From NCBI GenBank assembly GCA_964564785.1, contig CAZMCT010000159.1, forward strand, positions 1 to 6,852: 6,852 bases of DNA, written 5' to 3'. Every line of letters begins with the position of its first letter. Position 1 is the first letter of the stretch. Shown here piece by piece: positions 1-4,486 of this stretch. The translations under genes were made by a program, and so were the position numbers. The stretch is from CAZMCT01 sp964564785 (lineage in GTDB: Bacteria > Planctomycetota > Phycisphaerae > UBA1845 > Fen-1342). Under the pieces are notes generated by a model. That model was not told the origin of the DNA and did no database searches. It worked only from the letters and a program-made list of their open reading frames with translations.

Positions 1-837
1 GGGCCGGGGTGGGCGTGGTCGCAGGGTGGGCCGGAATCGGGCCGGCCGGCCGGTCGCGGACGTGTACGCGAGCCGGGCGCGACGCAACCTGGGGGGCCGG
101 CGTGGCGCGGGCTGCACAGTCGGCCGCTGGGGCCGGGGATGCGGTTGGGGGCGCGGCTGTTCCAACCGGCGCCCGAAGACCGAGGCCCGTTGCAGCCGGG
201 CGAGGACGAATCGCTGCTGGCGTTTGCGAAGGAGCGGCTGCCGCAGATGTACGAGTTGATGACGAGCGTTCGCGAGCGCAACCCCGAGCGCTTCCGGGCC
301 GCGCTCGAGGAGCACGCCCCGCGGCTGCGGCACCTGCAACGGATTTATGCGTTGAGCCCGACGCTGGGGGACGCGATCCGGGCGCACGCGGCGAACCTGG
401 TGGAGATCCAGCGGCGGGTGCGCGGCCGGCACCGCGGGGGTTCGCCGCCGGAGGAGGTGCTGACGGAGGTCCGGCCGCTGGTTCGGCGGAACGTCGAGCT
501 CGAAAGCGAAGCGCTGGCGGCGCTGGCAGACGAGCTCGAGCAGCAGCTCGAGACGCGCATTGCAGAGCGCATGGCCGACCTGCTCAGCGAGGATACGGGG
601 CTGGCGGAAGAACCCGAGGCTCTCCGGCAACTGGTCGAGAGCTACCGGGGTGCGGACGAGCCCGAGCGGGTGCGGCTGCGCGGCCGGCTCCGCGAGCTGG
701 TGGACCGGCACATCAGGCTCGAGATCGAGAAACTGCGAACGCGCAGCGTCGGACTCCGTGAGCACGTGGACGAGGAGACGGAGCAGCGCATGCAGCGCGT
801 GATCGAGCGCGGCCCGGGCTGGCGGCGGGGGGGATGA
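1..837 (+). CDS. Helical, probably exported protein of unknown function (5' end outside window)
   Basis: The reading frame is open from base 1 to the TGA at 835-837, so the gene probably starts upstream of the window; the first in-frame ATG is at 139 and has only a G-run in front of it. Frame residues 1-46 are rich in Gly, Pro, Arg and Trp; the stretch GPGWAWSQGG at the very edge looks like the end of a signal peptide followed by a low-complexity linker, which would make this an exported protein (inference). From about base 205 onward the protein is almost entirely charged helix, with segments such as ERLPQMYELM, RERNPERFRAALEEH and ELEQQLETRIAERM that suggest coiled coils. No catalytic motif is visible. 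The style resembles uncharacterised Arg/Glu-rich helical proteins common in Planctomycetota, but I cannot name a family. Function unknown. If the true start were ATG 139 the product would be 232 residues. Confidence 0.72.
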   Translation, partial: GPGWAWSQGGPESGRPAGRGRVREPGATQPGGPAWRGLHSRPLGPGMRLGARLFQPAPEDRGPLQPGEDESLLAFAKERLPQMYELMTSVRERNPERFRAALEEHAPRLRHLQRIYALSPTLGDAIRAHAANLVEIQRRVRGRHRGGSPPEEVLTEVRPLVRRNVELESEALAALADELEQQLETRIAERMADLLSEDTGLAEEPEALRQLVESYRGADEPERVRLRGRLRELVDRHIRLEIEKLRTRSVGLREHVDEETEQRMQRVIERGPGWRRGG

Positions 838-858
838 TCTCTGTGTGCGGGCCGGGTT

Positions 859-877
859 CCGTGGGCTGGGCCCACGG
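859..877. repeat. Perfect 8-bp palindrome, 3-nt loop
   Basis: CCGTGGGC at 859-866 pairs perfectly with GCCCACGG at 870-877 across the loop TGG. It lies 22 bases after the stop codon of the upstream gene, so it could act as a terminator or mRNA-end hairpin, but no T-tract follows. It is followed by two similar segments beginning CTGACCGG (881-904 and 910-933, offset 29 bases), which suggests repeat-derived DNA rather than a dedicated terminator. Confidence 0.5.
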
Positions 878-880
878 GTA

Positions 881-933
881 CTGACCGGCACCCTTCCGGC
901 TTGGTGGCGCTGACCGGGCACCCGACGGGCTGG
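881..933. repeat. Two imperfect direct repeats (CTGACCGG...)
   Basis: CTGACCGGCACCCTTCCGGC begins at 881 and CTGACCGGGCACCCGACGGG at 910; both continue into TTGG/TGG. The 29-base offset and shared order of blocks point to an old duplication. No coding or promoter signal is seen here; this is part of the 338-base gene-free stretch between the first gene and hutU. Confidence 0.4.
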
Positions 934-1006
934 AGAGTGTCCCTTACTCGCGTTTCGGGCTCGGACGGCGCGCGATCCGCACAGCGGACCCCAAACACTG
1001 AGCTGC

Positions 1007-1030
1007 GCGCCGGACTCGGAGGTCCGGCGC
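1007..1030. repeat. Perfect 9-bp palindrome, 6-nt loop
   Basis: GCGCCGGAC (1007-1015) and GTCCGGCGC (1022-1030) are exact reverse complements around the loop TCGGAG. The stem is strong, but the following TACAACTTTGG is not a terminator-type T-run. Together with the 8-bp-period repeats just downstream it looks like a dispersed palindromic repeat of the kind scattered between genes in large environmental bacterial genomes. That reading rests on general knowledge; copy number cannot be judged from this window. Confidence 0.6.
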
Positions 1031-1063
1031 TACAACTTTGGCGCCTCGCTCCCGTGTTTCCTT

Positions 1064-1124
1064 GATCCCTCGATCCCTCGCGCCCTTGCTCCCCTCTCTC
1101 TCTGTGCCTCTGCGTCTCTGTGGC
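1064..1124. repeat. Pyrimidine-rich repeats with 8-bp period
   Basis: GATCCCTC occurs twice head to tail (1064-1071, 1072-1079). After GCGCCCTTGCTCCCCTC, three consecutive 8-mers of the form TCTGYGNC follow: TCTGTGCC (1101-1108), TCTGCGTC (1109-1116) and TCTGTGGC (1117-1124). Read on the minus strand, the block is the CCACAGAGACGCAGAGGCAC type of sequence found as an intergenic repeat in many unrelated bacterial genomes (from memory, not checked). It is noncoding and ends 17 bases before the TATAAT used by hutU. Confidence 0.6.
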
Positions 1125-1140
1125 GGTCTTTTTATGCCCG

Positions 1141-1146
1141 TATAAT
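1141..1146 (+). promoter_or_regulatory. Perfect -10 box (TATAAT) ahead of hutU
   Basis: TATAAT is an exact sigma-70-type -10 hexamer in otherwise GC-rich DNA, 29 bases before the hutU start codon, giving a short leader of about 20-25 nt. The -35 position at 17-bp spacing (1118-1123, CTGTGG) falls inside the 8-bp-period repeat and matches TTGACA poorly, so the promoter may be weak or helped by an activator. No clear operator inverted repeat overlaps it. Confidence 0.5.
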
Positions 1147-1162
1147 GGCCGGGTTGCGACGA

Positions 1163-1170
1163 AAGGAGAT
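1163..1170 (+). promoter_or_regulatory. Strong Shine-Dalgarno of hutU
   Basis: AAGGAGAT, with the GGAG core ending at 1168 and 7 bases before ATG 1176. It fixes the hutU start and argues against the overlapping ATG at 1145, which lies in another frame. Confidence 0.85.
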
Positions 1171-1175
1171 CGGCC

Positions 1176-2849
1176 ATGGCGGACGGTGCGCGGGTCGTGC
1201 GGGCTCCGCGGGGCACGGAGCGGACTTGCCGGGGTTGGGCCCAGGAGGCCGCGCTGCGGATGCTCATGAACAACCTCGATCCGGACGTGGCCGAGCGGCC
1301 GGACGAATTGGTGGTGTACGGCGGGCGGGGCAAGGCGGCTCGGAGCTGGGCGGATTTCGACCGGATCGTCGCGGCCCTGCGGCGGCTGGGGGACGACGAG
1401 ACGCTGCTGGTGCAGTCCGGTCGGGCGGTGGGAGTGATCAAGACGCACGCGGACGCCCCGCGGGTGTTGATCAGCAACGCGATGCTGGTGCCGAAGTGGG
1501 CGACGTGGGACGAGTTCCGGCGGCTGGAGGCGCTGGGGCTGACGATGTACGGCCAGATGACGGCCGGGAGCTGGATTTACATCGGCACGCAGGGGATCTT
1601 GCAGGGGACGTACGAGACGTTCGCAGCCTGCGCGCGGCGGCACTTCGGCGGTTCACTGAGGGGAAAGCTGGTGGTCAGCGGCGGCCTCGGCGGCATGGGG
1701 GGGGCTCAGCCGCTGGCGGCGACGTTCAACGGGGCGGCCTGCCTGGTCGCGGAGGTGGACCGGACGCGGATCGAGCGGCGGCTGCGGACGCGCTACGTTG
1801 ACCAAATGACGGCGGACGTTGGCGAAGCGGTCGACCTGGTGGTGCGGGCCCGCGATGGCGGCGTGGCGCTTTCGGTCGGGCTGGTGGGGAACATCGTTGA
1901 CGTGCTCCAGCACCTGATCGACAGCGGGGTGACGCCGGACGTGCTCACGGATCAGACCTCGGCCCACGACCCGCTGAACGGCTACGTGCCGAACGGGATG
2001 TCGTACGAGGCGGCGCTGGAGCTGCGGCGCGCGAACCCCGGGCAGTACACGCAGGCCGCGCTGCGCACGATGGCCGACCACGTGCGGGCGATGCTGGAGC
2101 TGCAACGGCGCGGGGCGGTGACATTCGATTATGGGAACAACCTCCGCGGCCACGCCCAGCAATACCTGGAGTCGCAGGGGCGGGGGGCCGAGCTGAACGC
2201 GTTCCGGATTCCCGGGTTCGTGCCCGAATACATCCGCCCGCTGTTTTGCGAGGGCAGCGGGCCGTTCCGCTGGGCGGCGCTGTCGGGGGACCCGGCGGAC
2301 ATCGCGGCGACGGACCGGGCGGTGCTTGAGACGTTTCCCGAGGAAGAGCACCTGTGCCGCTGGATCCGGATGGCGGGCGAGAAGGTCGCCTTCCAAGGGC
2401 TGCCGGCCCGCATCTGCTGGCTGAAGTACGGGCAGCGGGCGAAGATGGGGCGGGTGTTCAACGAGCTGGTTCGCACGGGGAAGGTGAAGGCGCCGCTCGT
2501 GATCGGCCGCGACCACCTGGATTGCGGCTCGGTTGCGAGCCCCAACCGCGAGACCGAGGGTATGCGCGACGGTTCGGACGCGATCGCGGACTGGCCGATG
2601 TTGAACGCGCTGAGCAACGTGGCGTGCGGGGCGAGCTGGGTCAGCATTCATCACGGCGGGGGAGTCGGGATCGGGTACTCGCTGCACGCGGGGATGGTGA
2701 TCGTCGCGGACGGCACAGTCGAGGCCGAGCGGCGGCTGGAGCGGGTGCTGACGGCGGACCCGGCGACAGGCGTCATGCGGCACGCGGATGCCGGATACGA
2801 CCTGGCACTGCAAGTGGCCCGGTTGCAGGGCGTGGATTTGGGGAGGTAG
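1176..2849 (+). CDS. hutU: Urocanate hydratase (urocanase)
   Basis: Urocanase (EC 4.2.1.49) is a cytoplasmic enzyme that adds water to urocanate to give 4-imidazolone-5-propionate, the second step of histidine degradation, using tightly bound NAD+ as an electrophile. The 557-residue product has the full family length. Visible hallmarks are the glycine-rich NAD+-binding segment GGLGGMGGAQ (residues 169-178), FDYGNN (317-322), the family signature FQGLPARICW (406-415) whose Cys414 corresponds to the essential Cys of the Pseudomonas enzyme, and the blocks DHLDCGSVASPNRETEGM and HHGGGVGIGYS near the C-terminus. The DCG and WxxYG forms resemble the Bacillus-type enzyme. One oddity: Lys417 follows the signature in WLKYG, where a Gly (WLGYG) is usual from memory. 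The start is set by a strong Shine-Dalgarno. No hutH, hutI, hutG or regulator is in the window, so the other pathway steps must be encoded elsewhere. The gene is convergent with the dehydrogenase downstream. Confidence 0.98.
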   Translation: MADGARVVRAPRGTERTCRGWAQEAALRMLMNNLDPDVAERPDELVVYGGRGKAARSWADFDRIVAALRRLGDDETLLVQSGRAVGVIKTHADAPRVLISNAMLVPKWATWDEFRRLEALGLTMYGQMTAGSWIYIGTQGILQGTYETFAACARRHFGGSLRGKLVVSGGLGGMGGAQPLAATFNGAACLVAEVDRTRIERRLRTRYVDQMTADVGEAVDLVVRARDGGVALSVGLVGNIVDVLQHLIDSGVTPDVLTDQTSAHDPLNGYVPNGMSYEAALELRRANPGQYTQAALRTMADHVRAMLELQRRGAVTFDYGNNLRGHAQQYLESQGRGAELNAFRIPGFVPEYIRPLFCEGSGPFRWAALSGDPADIAATDRAVLETFPEEEHLCRWIRMAGEKVAFQGLPARICWLKYGQRAKMGRVFNELVRTGKVKAPLVIGRDHLDCGSVASPNRETEGMRDGSDAIADWPMLNALSNVACGASWVSIHHGGGVGIGYSLHAGMVIVADGTVEAERRLERVLTADPATGVMRHADAGYDLALQVARLQGVDLGR

Positions 2850-2919
2850 CGGGGTGCGGACAGCGAGTGGCGGAGTTGGGGGGAGAACCGAGTCTGCTTG
2901 CTGCTCGAACCGGCCGGGT

Positions 2920-2949
2920 CCCTCGCCCTGCCCGCTCTTTGTGCGAGGG
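2920..2949. terminator. Hairpin between convergent genes, possible bidirectional terminator
   Basis: CCCTCGC (2920-2926) pairs exactly with GCGAGGG (2943-2949) around a 16-base loop, in the 123-base gap between the stop codons of hutU and the convergent alcohol dehydrogenase. The position suits transcription termination from both sides, but there is no adjacent T-tract on either strand, so an intrinsic terminator is not certain. The motif may equally be a dispersed C/G-rich repeat. Confidence 0.4.
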
Positions 2950-2972
2950 AGGGGCATTCCTGAGAGGGGCTG

Positions 2973-3977
2973 TCACGCGGTTGTGAGGACGATGCGGTAG
3001 CGGGCCTGGTTGTCGCGGACGCGCTGGATAGCCGTGTTCACGTCGCGGAGCGGCAGCTCCTCGACCTTCGGGCGAACCTGGTGGCGGGCGGCGAAGTCGA
3101 GCATCTCGCGGATCGCCTGTCGGCCGCCGATGGCGCTGCCGCGGACGGACTTCTGGCCGACGATGAGGGCCATGGGGCTGAGGTCGAGTGTGCCGGGCGA
3201 GGCGCCGACGAGACAGAGCGTGCCGGTCGGGCGCAGGAGGTTCAGCCACGTGGGCCAGTGCAGCGGGACGGTGACGGTCGAGATCAGGTAGTCGAGCGAG
3301 CCGGCGGCGCGCTCCAGGACGGACGGGTCGCGGGTGACGATGAAATGCCGGGCGCCGAAGGCCCGCGTCTCCTCCTCCTTGCCGCGCGAGGTGGAGAACG
3401 CGGTGACCTCGCAGCCCATCCTGGCGGCGAACTGGATGGCGAGATGGCCGAGGCCGCCGACGCCGATCACGCCCACGCGGTCGGCCGGGCGAAGGTCGCG
3501 GGCCAGCGGGGCATAGACCGTGATGCCGGCGCACAGCAGGGGGGCGGCCGCGGCGCTGTCGAGGGCGTCGGGAATGGGATGGGCGAAACGCGCGTCGACG
3601 CGGAGGGCGGTGGCGAAGCCGCCGGGCCGCCCGACGCAGGTGGCCTGGTGGGCGGGGCAGGCGGGTTCGAGTCCGCGGCGGCACCATTCGCAATCGAGGC
3701 AGGCACCGCTCTGCCAGCCGACGCCCACGCGCGTGCCGAGTTCGAGGTTTCGTACCTCGGGGCCGCGGGCGTGGACGGTGCCGACGACCTCGTGGCCGGG
3801 GACGAGCGGGTACTGGCTGATCTGCCAGTCGTCATCGACCAGGTGAATGTCGCTGTGGCAGATGCCGCAGTGGGTGACGGCCAGCTCGACTTCGTGGGGG
3901 CCGAGCGGGCCGGGTTCGAAGCTGTGGGGACGAAGCGCTGCGCCGCGCTCGAACGCGGCTTGGCAGTGAATGGGCAT
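2973..3977 (-). CDS. Zinc-dependent, probably NADPH-preferring alcohol dehydrogenase / aldehyde reductase (YahK/CAD type)
   Basis: A medium-chain dehydrogenase/reductase that interconverts alcohols and aldehydes; this subgroup (E. coli YahK, plant cinnamyl-alcohol dehydrogenases) mostly acts as a cytoplasmic aldehyde reductase. Residue numbers are for the 334-residue product. Catalytic zinc ligands are Cys37 (HCGICHSD), His62-Glu63 (PGHEVVG) and Cys149 (LLCAGITVY). The structural-zinc cysteines 93, 96, 99 and 107 are all present. The Rossmann fold starts at GVGGLGH (172-178), and the strand after it ends in FSTSR (194-198) instead of an acidic residue, which favours NADP(H). The C-terminus (ARYRIVLTTA) is typical. 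ATG 3977 is preferred because GAGAGG (3988-3983) lies 5 bases upstream and MPIH is a usual family N-terminus; a GTG at 3983 would add two residues. Substrate cannot be told from sequence. It is divergent from the 5' region of recG and convergent with hutU, so it is probably its own transcription unit. No clear -10 box is visible upstream. Confidence 0.94.
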   Translation of the reverse strand: MPIHCQAAFERGAALRPHSFEPGPLGPHEVELAVTHCGICHSDIHLVDDDWQISQYPLVPGHEVVGTVHARGPEVRNLELGTRVGVGWQSGACLDCEWCRRGLEPACPAHQATCVGRPGGFATALRVDARFAHPIPDALDSAAAAPLLCAGITVYAPLARDLRPADRVGVIGVGGLGHLAIQFAARMGCEVTAFSTSRGKEEETRAFGARHFIVTRDPSVLERAAGSLDYLISTVTVPLHWPTWLNLLRPTGTLCLVGASPGTLDLSPMALIVGQKSVRGSAIGGRQAIREMLDFAARHQVRPKVEELPLRDVNTAIQRVRDNQARYRIVLTTA

Positions 3978-3990
3978 GGGCACCTCTCAT

Positions 3991-4006
3991 GCCCGCCGCA
4001 GCGGGC
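3991..4006. repeat. Small GC hairpin just upstream of the dehydrogenase start
   Basis: GCCCGC (3991-3996) and GCGGGC (4001-4006) form a perfect 6-bp stem with a CGCA loop, immediately before the GAGAGG ribosome binding site of the minus-strand dehydrogenase. In its mRNA the stem could limit access to the binding site, or it may be incidental in such GC-rich DNA. Confidence 0.35.
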
Positions 4007-4036
4007 GACCGGGGTTTCGACGAAGCAGGCCCGCGT

Positions 4037-4061
4037 CGGGCGCGGCTGCGCGCCGCGCCCG
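4037..4061. repeat. Strong GC palindrome, 10-bp stem
   Basis: GGGCGCGGC (4038-4046) and GCCGCGCCC (4052-4060) are exact reverse complements around the loop TGCGC, and the outer pair C4037-G4061 extends the stem to 10 bp. It lies in the leader or promoter region of the minus-strand dehydrogenase, and downstream of the minus-strand 24-codon ORF. Possible roles are a transcription end for that ORF or a structured leader; no T-tract follows. Confidence 0.45.
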
Positions 4062-4083
4062 GCTGGACGAGCTCGGCAGCTCT

Positions 4084-4188
4084 TTGAAAAAGGGGACAGG
4101 CACCGCGGGCATACACGGGGAGCAGGAACACAGGCTGTTCGCCCGTGCCAGAATGGTGGGTGGGCGGCGAGCCAGCCCCCTTTTTCAA
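4084..4188. repeat. ~105-bp element with 18-bp terminal inverted repeats (MITE/REP-like)
   Basis: TTGAAAAAGGGGACAGGC (4084-4101) is matched in inverted orientation by GCCAGCCCCCTTTTTCAA (4171-4188), 16 of 18 positions. The 69-base interior folds further: CACGGG (4114-4119) pairs with CCCGTG (4142-4147), enclosing GAACA (4126-4130) paired with TGTTC (4136-4140). The A5/T5 runs stand out against the GC-rich surroundings. Such AAAAAGGGG(A/T)CAGG ends resemble palindromic repeats linked to REP-associated tyrosine transposases in environmental bacteria (from memory, unchecked). The element starts 7 bases after the stop codon of the minus-strand 24-codon ORF. Both strands read ...CCCCTTTTTC at the far arm, so it could also end transcription in either direction. 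There is no transposase in the window and no clear target-site duplication. Confidence 0.6.
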
Positions 4189-4195
4189 CGGACTG

Positions 4196-4270
4196 TCAGG
4201 GGCCGAGGAGAAGATTGTAGACGACCACGACGAAGACGATGAAAGCAACCCATTGCAGGAAGACGTCCAT
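4196..4270 (-). CDS. Candidate 24-residue single-pass membrane peptide
   Basis: A short ORF from ATG (4270-4268) to TGA (4198-4196). The peptide begins MDVFLQW, continues with a hydrophobic core VAFIVFVVVVY (residues 8-18) and ends NLLLGP; it reads as one membrane-spanning helix with a single acidic residue near the N-terminus and no positive charge. A Shine-Dalgarno GGAG (4281-4278) sits 7 bases before the ATG, and a possible promoter lies about 30 bases further up, so the start context is good for such a short ORF. I recognise no family. Options are a small accessory subunit of a membrane complex, a type I toxin-like peptide, or chance. No antisense RNA promoter or partner gene could be shown. 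The palindromic 4084-4188 element lies directly downstream and could end its transcript. Confidence 0.45.
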   Translation of the reverse strand: MDVFLQWVAFIVFVVVVYNLLLGP

Positions 4271-4303
4271 AGCAGTTCTCCGTGGCCGACGCCGGCCGGC
4301 TGG

Positions 4304-4330
4304 ATGATAACGCGAGGGGCGAATTGAGAA
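4304..4330 (-). promoter_or_regulatory. Possible promoter of the 24-codon ORF
   Basis: Read on the minus strand: -35-like TTCTCA (4330-4325, 4 of 6 to TTGACA), a 15-bp spacer, and -10-like TATCAT (4309-4304, 5 of 6 to TATAAT). A start about 7 bases further on would leave a leader of roughly 27 nt before ATG 4270. The spacer is short, so this is a tentative call. Confidence 0.35.
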
Positions 4331-4486
4331 CAGCGCGCGGCGCGTTGTCCCCGCCGCCGGCCGTTCGGGTGGGGGCAAACACCATGAGGCAGGCGTGTTG
4401 CCGGCTTGACCGGAAGGATGGGGCCCGCGGCGCGCGAAGTGGACGGCAAAGGGTATGATCTGCGGCGCGCGAATCAGGGTGGAGTG

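Noticed and set aside
9..761. Long plus-strand frame overlapping the first gene (250 codons)
   Set aside because: Low-complexity Ala/Gly/Arg product, typical of an off-frame reading in GC-rich DNA; the frame of 1-837 gives a plausible helical protein.
1145..1801. Alternative ATG at 1145 overlapping the hutU promoter
   Set aside because: Different frame from urocanase; the strong Shine-Dalgarno serves ATG 1176 and the product is Gly/Ala/Arg-rich without similarity to known proteins.
1653..2957. 434-codon minus-strand frame opposite hutU
   Set aside because: Complementary reading of a clear urocanase; product is Arg/Pro/His-rich without any domain.
3081..4220. 379-codon plus-strand frame opposite the dehydrogenase
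   Set aside because: Gly/Ala/Glu-rich antisense reading of a well-supported zinc dehydrogenase.
4145..4327. Plus-strand ORF giving an acidic Asp/Glu-rich peptide
   Set aside because: Its acidic part is the exact complement of the hydrophobic minus-strand 24-codon ORF, and no ribosome binding site precedes it.
4384..4458. 24-codon plus-strand ORF in the recG leader (starts MRQACCRLDR)
   Set aside because: No convincing ribosome binding site and an Arg/Gly composition expected by chance here; a leader-peptide role is not supported.
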